Program-made: the position numbers and the translations under genes
Assembly (NCBI GenBank): GCA_964017185.1
Contig: OZ024875.1
Location: 32,869,456-32,933,455 of the forward strand
Direction: 5' to 3'
Source: Rugalucina vietnamica
Taxonomy: Eukaryota > Mollusca > Bivalvia > Lucinida > Lucinidae
Length of the DNA stretch: 64,000 nucleotides
The notes under the pieces: generated by a model
The model's input: the letters and a program-made list of their open reading frames with translations, nothing else
Told to the model about the DNA's origin: nothing
The model's database searches: none
Shown: positions 1 to 11,809 of the stretch, one piece after another
Numbering within the stretch: position 1 is the first letter of the stretch
Layout of the letters: each line of letters begins with the position of its first letter

Positions 1-466
1 CAGCAATATACAGTTCAAAACACTTTAAGCAAAAGCTTTAAGATAAAATTCAGTCTTTGACCTTGAACTCAAGGGTCACTCAGGTAGGTCATGATGATAC
101 AGCATAAAACTTCAGACCAATATATGCCAACATGCAAAGTATCAACTTGATCCATCTATATATTCAAGATATACAGACATATAAAAATAATAACCAAAAA
201 CTTCAACACAAAATTTCTAAGTCTGCGACCTTGACCTCAATGTCACCCAGGTGGGTCGTGATGATACAGCATAAAACTTCAGACCAATATCTACCAACAC
301 GCAAAGTATCAACTTGATCCATCGACATGTTCAAGAGATATAGACTTATAAAAACTTTAACCAAAAACTTTAACATTTGAGCAACACAGACGCTTAGACC
401 CCGACGCTAACGCTGACGCCGGGGTGACTGCAATAGCTCTTCCTGTACTTTTGTACGGGCAAGCTA
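1..466 (+). repeat. Tandem-monomer repeat, truncated by the window start
   Basis: Two copies of a 167-bp unit lie in tandem. The motif ATGATACAGCATAAAACTTC begins near 94 and again near 261, and the flanking text (ACTTCAGACCAATAT, GCAAAGTATCAACTTGATCC) also recurs. The array runs into a GACGCTAACGCTGACGCC tract and ends near AGCTAAAAA. This layout of tandem units, a GAC-rich short repeat and an AGCTAA-like end resembles family C further right. The left end lies outside the window. There is no coding signal. Confidence 0.7.
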
Positions 467-616
467 AAAATGAAAGCTTTTACGCATATGAAATTGTGAT
501 GAGGCTGTAAAATATAGTGCACCATATTTCTTTCATTTAGAACTGCAGAATTCATGCAATGATAGCGGTCAAATATGATTTTGTCAGTCATTAACATTCG
601 CTAGGTCCCTCGGGGA

Positions 617-850
617 GTGTTGAAAACCTTGGGCTATGCCCTCGTTTCGGACCATGTCTGACACAAATCAGGCTGTACAGCATTAGAAGAGAGTTAGAGG
701 CTGGAAATTTCAGATTTAGAAACTAGAAGAATAATTGTACTATCCCGTTAGCGAAAAAAAAAGGCCCCGATCAGCATCGCCATTACCACGAAGCTGATCT
801 GTCTTTGTTTTCGCGTATGCAAAATGCTGGTTTCCTCATGATGCGGCTCA
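617..850 (-). mobile_element. Family A hairpin MITE, divergent copy
   Basis: A degraded copy of the 240-bp family A element. It shows GACCATGTCTGACACAAA, GTACAGCATTAGAAG, a GCGAAAA...GATCAGC...GAAGCTGATCTG hairpin core and the right end CATGATGCGGCTC. The left terminal inverted repeat has lost its GAGCCGC end, so the left boundary is approximate and no target duplication could be read. Confidence 0.6.
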
Positions 851-2563
851 TTTTACAATAGCCTCTAGCTCTGTCCCAAACAAACTGTCTTCTCAAACAG
901 CCTGCCTGCTCTAGATTTTCCTGAAACGAATGTTTTTACTTTCATATAACATTGTGTAGACCTGAGAATCATGTAGGCAATTCAAAATATTTCATTAAAC
1001 TATATTAAAACTAATCTTCTCATACACACCTGCTTATATGTATACACAATCAGTAAATAATAGAAATATGAACTAAGGATGGCATCAAAATTCAAAATCT
1101 TAAACCATTAACATTTAACAATTTAAAGAATATGAAGAAAGAAATAGATTCAAATTTAATTCAGAGGAATCGTGGCTTTATTAACTAACTCATGTATAAA
1201 TGAATCATGTTTCATCTAATTCAGAAATCTTCCATATTAAATCCTTAATTCAAAAAATCATACAACACTTAAAAGACCCATACCGAATAGTCGCATTTTG
1301 ACGATTCTCTTGTCGTTAATATATCAACAACATGTTTCTTATTAGGCTAGAAAGTCAAATTTTCTAATGTTTTACATTTTGAACACCTTTTTTTCGAAAA
1401 CAAAAATGCGCTTTACGCGGTGTCGGAAAAGGGCCGAAAAATCAAAGGGGAAAAACTCTAGCGAGACCAAATCGGAAGTGCCGTTTAGTCGTACAAAATA
1501 TCAGCCATTTAAACGAAAAGACACACAAAGTAAATGCTTACACAAAACATTTATCACAAATTTTACACCATGCAACGCCGACGTTTTACTTTTTCTTGTT
1601 CTTTGATAATTATCAACATTATCGGAAACATTTTATAAACAAAACATAAAGGGAAAATAAATTATGGTACATTACTTGCATGTGAAAATAGCATTTCGCA
1701 TAAAGTCCCGCATTTGAAAAAGTCCCGCATTTGAACCAGTTTTTATCACTGACAATGTCTCGTAGTTCATAATCTTTCTTTTGTTACGGCCGCTAAAACA
1801 ACAAATTTGAATACCCGACACTTTTATTACCTTACCTTACGCGCTGTGTATGTCGGTGATCTATGATGTTTTTTATGTGACACACGCCGACACACACCGC
1901 TAGATTGCGGCATATATCACTCGGCGGCACGTGGCAGATACTCAAAGACATTCCAATTTCATTGAGCAAACGAGTCTACCGACATTTACTTTTGTTCTTA
2001 GATATCCTAATGCTTGAATGAAGAATAGAATAATAACCTTAATAAATTACTATTAATTTGATCTTTCAATAAAAAAAAAATCGTGTACACGTAATTATGA
2101 TATGATTTTTAAGTAAGCGACGTCATGAGAAGAATTGCATAAACCAAGGTGGAATTCCTATGATTTTATGTGACGAATGTATAAGTTGTATTCAAAATGG
2201 TATTAACCCCATACAGTCACGACGCATTATGCGTATGAGACGTTGCGCAGACACCACGTAATTCATTCATCCCGCCCTTCCTGACCTTTATTTATATCTT
2301 TAAAAAGGTAGAGATGATGACCGGCTAGCTGTTAAGTGCCGGTTCCACTGAATTGTAAGGAATCGTCTGATTGTCTAATTATAAGTTTATTGATAAGACT
2401 GCGTATGATATGTATAATCTTTTCCAACGTGATTCTGCCTTCTTAATTTGCACATCGGTGACAAAGAAATGATTCCCAAATTAATATTAAGACAATCGTA
2501 GAGCAATCTTAAGCGCAGTAGGACCGGGACTTTACGCAGCTGCATTAAAATATTAACACATGT

Positions 2564-2566
<3 letters not shown>
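851..2566. other. No gene recognised; AT-rich unique sequence
   Basis: I see no exon, repeat family or RNA gene here. The short open frames (for example 1367-1606) have no family resemblance and low-complexity translations. GC is slightly higher around 1850-1940 (CACGCCGACACACACCGC), but no promoter is evident. Confidence 0.4.

Positions 2567-2624
<58 letters not shown>
2567..2624. repeat. (AG)n microsatellite
   Basis: About 29 uninterrupted AG dinucleotides. Open frames across it (RERERE or SLSLSL) are artefacts of the repeat. Confidence 0.97.
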
Positions 2625-2627
<3 letters not shown>

Positions 2628-2985
2628 TGGTTCGGAAATCACGGCATATGACTTACATGAACAAGTAAATCGTGATGAGCGCTCATATACCCAAAATTTG
2701 CGGTTTTGCTTCTTGACCAAAACATTGTTGTCGATACGTGTAATTGTTAACTGAACTTCTGTATATAATGATGATTGTTTTAACAACTACATGTACCTTT
2801 ATTATTGTGCGTAACCCAGATTAAATCGGGTCCCTCGGGGCTTGTGTTTTATTGGTTAACCGTGTTGATTGCAAATGATTTGTATTAGTTGATTAACATT
2901 AATATTTGCAAATGTGTCCTTAAAGGATGAATGTACTTGAACATCTTTTTATTCGCCGGAATGGAAAACGATGTAAGTGATTTGT

Positions 2986-2988
<3 letters not shown>

Positions 2989-3024
<36 letters not shown>
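2989..3024. repeat. (AG)n microsatellite
   Basis: A second AG array of about 18 units, 365 bp after the first. Confidence 0.97.
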
Positions 3025-3027
<3 letters not shown>

Positions 3028-4029
3028 ATTTTCGATTTGCAAAACTTAGTCGTCACATTGGCAAATGCATGTCATGAGATAATCTCTAATTTGCGAGTAA
3101 CGGCGCTCACGCTGAATACTTTCGTTCAGACGTTGATCTCTCTCGCACACGCGCATGCCGCCAATAAGAATATTATTTCGTGTATTCCTACGCAACATAT
3201 CAAAACAAGTTTGTGATCGAGCAAGTAATGAAAAAATATGATAAAAAAGGATCTTTTATCCTTCATGTCACATGTGATACAATGAAAATTAAATTATTAT
3301 TTTCCCGAGATTTTAATTTTATAAGAACGGATAAAAACGTCATGTATTCCTTAAATTATTACTTTGATACTCGGATCTGAAATAACTGCCATTGGATTCA
3401 AACTTTGGTAAAGTGCCAAAGGCCTCATGTGTGTGAATGTAGAAAATGTGTTATTTTTGTCTAGATTTTTAAAACAGCATATAAGATCATTTCGTAATAA
3501 AACAAAACTACATAATTTATGGTCAAAATGAACATGACACGAATGGCCATGTTATTACGTTATCCAATGGTCTGACTTTATCGGACTTGTACGAGATGAC
3601 GTCACAGATACTAAGCCAAACCCACACAGGTAAGACAGCGGAAAAAACGGAAACAACCGATAATTTGGTTCCGTACTGCAATATTTAAAAAGTCATTAAT
3701 TTGTATACCCACATATGAAATTTTGTTTTTTGGACATGGATCGATAGATTAATATGATTTATTTTGATTTTTAATCGAAATAGTACGTGGAATATCGTCT
3801 TTAATGCTTTCACAAAAATGGACTGATATATAGGATATAGCATGAAAGTCATGGACACTAATAATAATTGCGATCTCGTCACAGCGAGAGCACGTAATTA
3901 TAATTGAACAGGGCTGGAATCTTGTTGCTAATTTGGACGAGGCAGCTCTGACTGGGTTACACTAAATACCGCATGCCGGCTAGGGTATGAAAGCTCACTT
4001 TGAACCGAGTTGCCAGTCTTTTCGGTTTG
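3025..4029. other. No gene recognised
   Basis: AT-rich sequence without recognisable exons or family repeats. Confidence 0.4.
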
Positions 4030-4380
4030 TGATTTAACCCGTACCTAGATTCTCCGCACGAAACTCCATTTTCCGCATGTTTTAATGCGGAAATTCTCAT
4101 GCGGAGTATTGGAACAATATTTCCGCATCGTGCGGAAATCAAACTGTAAAAAATGAAAAAGAAGAAGGATGTTGCATGCGGAGAATGTTCCGCTTATTTT
4201 TCTGCATCATGCGGAGAATTCTCCGCAGCTTGCGGATAATTCTCCGCATGATGCAGAATCCCGCAAGGCAGATTGATATGGAATATATTCCGCATGATGC
4301 GGAACATATTCCGCATGATGCGGAACATATTCCGCATGATGCGGAGCTCCGCATCCTGCGGAATTCTATATTGGATTTTC
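4030..4380. repeat. GCGGAA/TTCCGC palindromic motif array
   Basis: The short palindromic motif TTCCGCAT...ATGCGGAA recurs many times in both orientations. Between about 4283 and 4345 three units lie in exact tandem with a 21-bp period (CCGCATGATGCGGAACATATT). Translations over the array (HDAEHIPHDAE type) are periodic and are not genes. The same motif reappears at 5960-6020 and 6790-7095. Confidence 0.8.
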
Positions 4381-4387
4381 TGTTCCA

Positions 4388-4440
4388 GAAAGTTTTTACC
4401 ATATATGGGTGTGGCGACCACCTTGGTCATGTGACCTGAA
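4388..4440 (+). repeat. Family C monomer fragment
   Basis: The stretch GTTTTTACCATATATGGG then CACCTTGGTCATGTGACCT matches the most conserved part of the family C monomer (compare 14400-14450 and 43485-43530). Only this ~50-bp piece is present. Confidence 0.7.
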
Positions 4441-4849
4441 CCATTTTCTGCTTTTTACAAATGTTTGACTCAGCATTCCCTAGGCTTCATATGACTTTTA
4501 TTTGGCTTTTAAGGGTCGAATGGTGAGGATTGTGGCCACATAAAATTTATTCAAGCCCTCCAGTAATTTCTTCACTGACAGTTCCAAGGGGGTTTTGATG
4601 TGATTTTTCTTTATGTTTTCTGTTTATTCTGTCTGCTTTTCTGTTGTACTTGTCACTTTTATATTTGGTTGATGTAAGCCAGATGGCTATCTTTGTTGAG
4701 ACAGAAGTAATCATTTTGCTCTTCATGGGTGTTGTAACATTTTCATGTTGTATTGCGCTGTACTTAATCACTCGCCTGGTATCCGGTGTGGGATTTTGAA
4801 TTTGATTGTACAATCTCCATTCTTACTTAAGCTATGTTCTCACTGTCCC

Positions 4850-5540
4850 GGTGTAGCTCCCCAGTTCGCCCGGGGTAAATCAAACCAGGGTAAACCAGGG
4901 TAAACCAGGACGAACCGTAACGAACCTTGATAGAACCTTAGTGCTACCGTGGCAAACTGGGAAGAACCAAGATAAACCGGGGAGCCTTCATGGTTGTATA
5001 AAAATGTTTAATACAACAGGGGTAAACCCGGGTGAACTGTGAGAGATGTCAAAAACCGGAGCGACACAGTGACAAACCTTGATGGCATGGGACTCGACCC
5101 TGATAAACCAAGACGATCCGGTGCAAACCGTGGGTAACAAGGACAACACAGGGCTATTCTGGCACAAACCAGGGCTTCACCGGGACTCTACCAGGGTGAA
5201 CCAAGATGCCACAGGGGCAAACCGGCTTTAATAATTTGGCCATGGTGTACCCCGGTTTGCCTTGGTGCCTTCCCGGTTTACACAGGTGACAGGTGGGGTG
5301 AACCAGGACGATACCGGGCTTTACCGTAGTAAAACCGTTTACCGTAGTAAAACCGAGGCACAGCGGCCTGCACCAGGACAACACCATGGTAGAACTAGGA
5401 ACAAGACTGGGGCTACACGGTAACACCCTGACTGAGAACACGATCAACTTTGGTAGAAACAGTTACTCGGTTTATCACAGTATACTGGCTTGCCTTCACC
5501 GGGGTAGAACCGGGACAGTAAGAACAAGGCTAAAGGTCAA
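4850..5540. repeat. Degenerate AAACC(A/G)GG-rich array
   Basis: About 690 bp are built from loosely spaced variants of GGTAAACCAGG, GGTAGAACC, CACCGGG and CCCGGTTTACC. Spacing is irregular (roughly 10-16 bp), so it is not a simple satellite. Frames on both strands stay open because stop codons are depleted. The 97-residue frame at 5154-5447 (minus) is rich in KPG and VHP steps and is explained by the repeat. Confidence 0.7.
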
Positions 5541-5949
5541 GCTGTTTCAGAGAATGCAAAGGAAACACATTTTAATCTGGAGAAAGTTATGTCTGAATTG
5601 CTTTGAGAAATAACTATTGTATATGAAGACCTGTAATTTTGTATTGTGGTTTAACATCCCACTCTAGAGATTCTAATGTTCCTGAATCATTGTTTTGTTG
5701 AACTAAATTCATGGACTGAATTCAACACAGTGAAGGCATAGAGCAACATAAAAAGACAATTCATATAAATACTGGCTACTTACAATGCTAAAGAACTAAA
5801 CTCCTTAACTATAATTTTCATTATAACACAATTTTAAAAATGGCACGTTAGAACACTTCCTTTCAAACAATACTCCCTCTAATATTTGAAAACAGGAAGT
5901 GAGTCAGTACTTGAAATTCTGATTTCCTATTGGTCAGCAATGATATATT

Positions 5950-7095
5950 CAAAATGGTCTGATGCGGAATTCCGCATGTGGTGCGGAAAAAATTCCGCAT
6001 GTGATGCGGAGCTCTGCTCAATGCGATACAGGGGTTTGAGGTGCTGGTTTAAAGTCAAGAGAGACAAAAGAAATGTATATTATTACATTATCTCAATATG
6101 GTTGTGTTTGTTTGTTTCATTGCTTTATGTCCACATGTAGTCAACAGCTATGGTCATATCTGGACAGTCAGCTATCCTAACCACACTATTCCTAGACAAG
6201 CATGTTTGGGGCAGATTACTAGTACTTAGGGCACATTTCTTTTGTCAGTTGAAACTAACAAGTGCTCTTGAATCAGTGGAAGTGAAAATGGGATTAGAAA
6301 TATTTTCATGTGTGGAATCGAACATATGCTAACTTTTGAGCCATCTTCTGGTACACATACATAATTCCTAGCATTATTAAGTTTGCCAAAACGAATTGCA
6401 TAAGTTATAAAATTTCAATAAACTAAATTGTTTCCATGAAATCGTCTGCATCTTTATTATTCATCTTTGTCAGATTAAATAGCTAAAAGAGTAGAGTCTA
6501 TGGAGTATTTGAATGGACCTCCAAGAAAGGGTTGCCACTCTCGGGCGGAAACGAAATTACCTGACATTTCCCAGACTATTCCCGGACATAATTTCAAATC
6601 TCCCGATAATGATATCCTTTGCACATGGTCTCTAACATTTGACAGTTTGACTCCAGAAATACATGGCAGCGATAATTTGGTATTTTTTTATGAATTTTTT
6701 TGTTTGTAAAAAGTCAAAATTTCTGCACTATAATTTTCCTAAGATACAGTGGGACACTGACACTAAGAAAAGTCCCATATACAAAAATTGTCAAAAATTG
6801 TCCGCATGCAAAGATATTTTCGGCTTCAAAAATTCTCTGAGTCTACATTTTCCGCATTGTTTCCGCACTAAAAAAGTATTAAGTCCGATTTTTCCGCTGC
6901 TGGTGCAGAAAAGTTTCCGATGAGAGATGCGGAAGAAATTCCGCATATTGTGAAACCTCTGCGGAGTTCCGCATGTTCATGCGGAATTCCGCACAAAAAA
7001 TGCTGATATTCCGCATGTTTTTGCGGAATTCCGCATAGTTGATGCGGAATTCCGCAGATGTTGTGCGGAGTTCCGCATGGTTGATGCGGAGATTT
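5950..7095. repeat. Dispersed GCGGAATTCCGC motifs
   Basis: The motif family seen at 4030-4380 returns at 5960-6020 and becomes dense at 6790-7095, where ATGCGGAATTCCGCA-like units repeat every ~25-40 bp. The piece between (6030-6780) holds nothing I recognise. The three clusters may be one interrupted element. Confidence 0.6.
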
Positions 7096-7368
7096 GAGGT
7101 GCGGGTATCGCTGTGGGTTTATAGGTGGTCACACAGTGAAAATTGTGCTGAGAGATCGCAAGCGTTTTGAAAACGCTTATACTTGTAATGAGAACATAGT
7201 TGACATCAGCTATGCAGTCTAATTATAAACAAAATGCTATTTCAAGCCAAGTAGATCCAAAAACAATAGCTTGACATTTCTTTGGCACAATCAACAACCT
7301 CTTAGTAAGTTCATTAAACAGCCTGCCTACTCCTCCACCAGGCAGGTTCAATACAAAACGCTTAAGCC

Positions 7369-7593
7369 CGATACGAGAAAACAAGTCTTCAGATTTCTGA
7401 CTGGTCTAACACAAACTGGCCTGTAAAGCCAAAGACAAAGGCTAGAAGCTTGACATTTCATATTTAAGAAGAAGAGGGACTGTAATATCTGTGAAGCGAA
7501 AACAAAGGCGCTGATCAGCTGTGCAGTGACTGCACAGCTGATCTGCGTCTTTGTTTTCGCATAGCCAAAAATCTGTTTTCCTCATGACGCGGA
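7369..7593 (-). mobile_element. Family A hairpin MITE
   Basis: This copy has the GAGAAAACAAG left end, the conserved AGGCTAGAAGCTTGA segment and a hairpin core (GCTGATCAGCTGTGCAG / CTGCACAGCTGATCTGCG). It ends CATGACGCGG. It is bracketed by imperfect 25-bp direct repeats at 7341-7365 and 7602-7626, unlike other family A copies, which show only 4-bp duplications. Confidence 0.85.
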
Positions 7594-7974
7594 TATTATT
7601 AGGCAGGTTCAATACAATACACTTAATCAGAGAGACTTGATAATCAATTCTTTGACTTTCTGTGGGAGGAAGAATGAATTTGTCTTTCCAAAACATCAAT
7701 TTCAGAATTGCCACAATAAATTTTAAAGAACACGGCGACCCAACTGTTAATCTTGACTTTTGATGCGACGTGGAATGTTAATGCATGCTATTACGAAGTT
7801 TTGTATGCGTCGGTGAGATTGTTACGAATACGACGTTCCACATCCTCTGCCCTTGGACGGTAAGTATCACGTTTTGCTCTCGAGAAAAATAAACAAAGCT
7901 GAGTTTATAAAATCGGCGTCCACTATGATCTATGAACTGCTATGCTTTTTGTTTCAAATAGAAAATAATTCAAT

Positions 7975-8180
7975 CTGTCCTTGGCCTAGTGGTAGGGCAC
8001 CTGACTCTGGCTCAAGGGGTCAGGGATTCTTTCCCCACCTGCATGCAGTGTCCTTGAGCATGACACATTGACTCCCTATTGTCCCATTGTGACAGATTAG
8101 GCCACATTTAAAATTATTTCTGTTTGCCCTCTCCCTACCCTGTCTTGAAAAGCTGGGTAGGTAGGTAGGCTTATTTTTTT
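7975..8180 (+). mobile_element. tRNA-derived SINE, degenerate
   Basis: A tRNA-like head (CTTGGCCTAGTGGTAGGGCAC as box A region, degenerate box B at GGGATTCTTTCCCCAC) is followed by GTGTCCTTGAGCATGACACAT, a core also present in the SINE at 40620-40825. It ends in a GTAGGTAGGTAGG stretch and poly-T. It is not a functional tRNA gene because the box B and acceptor pairing are lost. Confidence 0.6.
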
Positions 8181-8610
8181 TTTTTTATTTTTATGAAATC
8201 TTGTATTTTTGCGTTATTTTTGGTCAAAGGAATTAGCTACAATTTTGTCTAAGCTACACACAATTACAGTTGCATTTTATGTTTTGTAGTGCTTGAACAT
8301 AAGAAGTTAAGATCAAAATATCCAATTGGTGAGTAGCTAGGGTCATGGTTTAAATGAAAACACATTACTTTCTAAGGAAAACAATTTATCTTGACAGAAA
8401 AATTAAAAAAAAAAAAATCTGCAGAAAGGGCAATAAAATTTTTTGAGTAGGGCCCTTTTTGGGTGAGTAGGTAGGGATAGGGCAAACAAACAAATTTTTA
8501 TTTTTGGCCTTACTTCATCAAGACATGACTTGCACAAAACTATCTAAACACACACTTCAGGAATATACATTTATATTCTCAAGCATTCTAATGTTTAACA
8601 TCTGCAAATT

Positions 8611-8833
8611 CATCACCAAAACATGTCCATGTAATGTATACCCCTTTGAACCCCACTTTTATATAGCAAAACTGGGGTATGAAGGGGTATACCTATTTTT
8701 CTTATTTTTGCTCTAAAAGATGATAGATTGTGGGTACTCGTTAGAACCGCCTTGCCAACATTTCTGGGCTGAAATTTTTCAATTTTTTAAAGCTCAAAAA
8801 ATCTGTTTATTGCACAGGCAAGTTTTCGTAATG
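8611..8833 (+). mobile_element. Family B palindromic MITE, internally deleted
   Basis: It begins CATCACCAAAACATGTCC and ends GGCAAGTTTTCGTAATG, the two family B ends, and shares CCACTTTTATATAGCAAAAC and ATAGATTGTGGGTACTCG. About 50 bp of the central palindrome are missing, so only one hairpin arm remains. Confidence 0.85.
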
Positions 8834-9335
8834 TTTGCCTTTTCTCTCATGAGGGCATCAGATTCTGTCTGCATTAAAATAATATACCATTTTAGATGTT
8901 CATTTCCCCAATTATATCAATGTGGGTGCCCAATAGCCCAATCTGGGCTACTGTCTAGGTGATTCTTAGTATATGAATACTGTAAAAATTCTATAAAAAA
9001 CACCCACACTCTGATAAAATGCACACATATCCCTATTTGGATACCGAAACTGGCCTTTTTATCCGTGAGTTTTGGAATTCCAGGAACCTCTAATAAACGC
9101 TCACTTAATACAGTATGGGAATTTCTGACACACAAATCTATTTTTCTCTTGTAGCCCAAATAAATGGTAATAGTCTGAAACACCTACTTGGAACAAAAGT
9201 CCTGATTGGGGCAGATCGTCACAGATCCACCAATAATTTCGGTTCCAATACACTATATGAATTATTGAATGTCGCCCTACAGTGTAGCCTCCAATAAACC
9301 CACATCCCCTTCTATTGTAAAGGTACTGTTTTAAA

Positions 9336-10867
9336 CCAGAGGACCAATGGTCCTGTAAACGCTCACCTGAAACCTGAGATATATACCAATAAACTTGCAT
9401 GACTAGAATTGTAATATTCATGTATATAACCCCAGGGCCGGGTAAGAGCAACCCCTGGAGTCAATTTCTTTTTCAAATCATAAAACTTCAGACCATTTGC
9501 CAATTAACTGCAAGTTTTGCCCTTCAAATGACATTTTAACAATTTTCCCCATTCAAATGCATGGGCGACCTAAGTTGACCTTGCCGTGAAATAGGTCAAG
9601 GTCATCCCAGGGTCATGATTTATATAAACTTTGTAGAGTTTCATTGCCTGATGCTTCATGCCAAGTTTCAAAATCATAGGCCTTCTGGTTCTGGAGAAGA
9701 AGATTTTTGAAGGTTTTTGCTATCTATAGCCATGGCAGCCATCTTGGTCATGTGACATTGACCATTTATATAAACTTTCATTCCCACTTCCTAACAATGC
9801 TCCTCATAAAGTTTGGCTTTGATTGGCCAAGCAGTTTCAGAGAAGAAGATCTTTGAATATCGCTGTAATGTACATGTATATTGCCCCGGGGTGGGGGCAG
9901 AAAGACCCCTGGGGTCCAAATTTTTTCAGAATCATCAATCTTACGTCCATTTACCCATTTCCTGCAAGTTTTTCCCTACAAATGAAATTTTAACACTTTT
10001 CCCCATTCAAATGCATGAGTGACCTATGTTGACCTTGCCGTAAAATAAGTCAAGGTCATCCCAGGGTCATGATTTATATAAACTTTTTAGAGTTCCAGTC
10101 ACTGATGCTTCACACCAAGTTTCAAAATCATTGGCCTTCTGGTTCTGGGGAAGAAGATTTTTAAAGGTTTTTTCTATTTATAGCCATGGCAGCCATCTTG
10201 GTCATGTGACCTTGACCATTTATATAAACTTTCTTTCCCCCTTCCCAAGGATGCTCCATATGAAGTTTGGCTTTGATTGGCCAAGCGGTTTCAGGGGAGA
10301 AGATGTTTCATTATTATGGAAATATACATGTATATAGCCCCAGGGCAGGGGCAGACAACCCCCCAGGGGCTAAAATTTTCCATTTACATTAATCTTCTGT
10401 CCATTTGCCTATTCCCAGTAAGTTTTACCCATTAAATAGCATTTTACCATTTTCTCCCATTCAAATGCATTGGTGACCTAAGTTGACCTTGCCGTAAAAT
10501 AGGTCAAGGTCATCCTAGGGTCATGATTTATATAAACTATGATGGGCCCACGTCCCCAATGCTACATACCAAGTTTCGTGGAAATCTGCCCACTGGTTCT
10601 GGAGAAGAAGATTTTTAAAGGTTTTTGCTATTTATAGCCATGGCGGCCATCTTGGTCATGTGACCTGGACCATTTATATAAACTTTCTTTCCCCCTTCCT
10701 AAGGATGCTCCACATGAAGTTTGGCTTTGATTGGCCAAGCGGTTTCAGAGGAGAAGATCTTTGAAATTGTGAACGACGGACGACGGACGGACGGACGGAC
10801 GACGGACGGACGCCGGAGCATGGGTATACTATAAGCTCACCTGTGAGCCTTTGGCTCAGGTGAGCTA
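9336..10867 (+). mobile_element. Family C tandem-monomer element
   Basis: The 5' end is CCAGAGGACCAATGGTCCTG followed by TAAACGCTCACCTGA. Three monomers of ~455 bp follow; the landmark GCCATCTTGGTCATGTGAC occurs near 9735, 10190 and 10643. The 3' end is an (ACGG)n tract near 10775-10815 and a hairpin (AGCTCACC...TGAGCC / GGCTCAGGTGAGCT) finishing in CTAA. There is no coding capacity, so the element is non-autonomous. Monomers with a tetranucleotide tract and terminal hairpin recall bivalve pearl-type/Helentron-associated elements; the class is my inference. Confidence 0.8.
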
Positions 10868-11088
10868 ATAAAAGCCCTGGCGGCGTTCAATAGAATTTTT
10901 ATGGTACTAAAAATTTGTCAGTGAAATTTGTAATATGACTGAACACTATTGTTAACTCCTCGTTTATTGTGTCAACAGAATGAATGGCAAATGTCTTTTT
11001 CCTGAACTGTTCTATTAACTCTTGTGAATCGAGCTAGATTCCATTTCCACAAATAGCTTTGGCTTTAATTATGCATGCTTTAATAAAT

Positions 11089-11323
11089 GAGCCGCATCGT
11101 GACAAAACCGGATTTTTGCCTATGCGAAAACAAAGGCGCAGATCAGCTTCGCGGTAACCGCGAAGCTGATCAGCGCCTTTGTTTTCGCTACACGGATAGT
11201 ACAATTCCTCTTCTACTTAAATCCGAAATTTCAAGCTTCTAGCTCTTTTCTGAGCTTGTACAGGCCGGTTTGTATCGGACCTGGTTGGAAACCCCGAAGA
11301 CCGGTTTTCTCACGTCGCGGCTT
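11089..11323 (+). mobile_element. Family A hairpin MITE with AAAT duplication
   Basis: A full copy: GAGCCGCATCGTGACAAAACC to ACGTCGCGGCTT. It contains a long inner palindrome centred on GGTAACC near 11156. AAAT flanks both sides (11085-11088 and 11324-11327), giving a 4-bp target duplication. Confidence 0.92.
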
Positions 11324-11524
11324 AAATCAATCTACATAAATGAGGAAAAACAGAACTGGTTAACTCGTAGTAGCAAAAACTGCCAAGAAAACAATTCTCG
11401 GGAGGTTTCCATTGTCAACTAAGGATACATAGAAATCCAGAAGTGTCAAATTACTGGAAACATTCTAAAACACAAAAAAATAATGGAGATTAAAGGATGT
11501 TTTTGTTTTCGTGGTTTAACATAC

Positions 11525-11781
11525 CATCAGGAAAACATGCCCGTGCATTATTTACCCCCTTAAACCCCACTTTTATATAGAAAAACTGGGGTATGCAGGG
11601 GTAAACCTATTTTTCTTATTTTTGCTCCGAAACATAGATTGTGGGTACTCGTTAGAACCGCCTCAGTGAGAAAATCTGTTTTGAGCAAAAATAAGAAAAA
11701 TATCAATTTTTTTCTGATGAAAATTTTCATTTTTACTACCAAAAAAATTTCTGTATATTGCATGGAAGTGTTTTCATAATG
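11525..11781 (+). mobile_element. Family B palindromic MITE
   Basis: It starts CATCAGGAAAACATGCCC and ends TTTTCATAATG. Most of the central GAACCGCCTCGCCGAGGCGG palindrome is lost (AGAACCGCCTCAGTGAG remains). Confidence 0.88.
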
Positions 11782-11809
11782 CTAGTCAACTCTTTTTTTT
11801 CCTTATGTC

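Noticed and set aside
2553..2786. Open frames of 64-77 residues across the AG microsatellite
   Set aside because: They consist of RERERE or SLSLSL runs produced by the dinucleotide repeat.
9813..10337. Frames of ~70 residues in family C monomers
   Set aside because: They follow the repeated monomer and change with each unit; no coding constraint.
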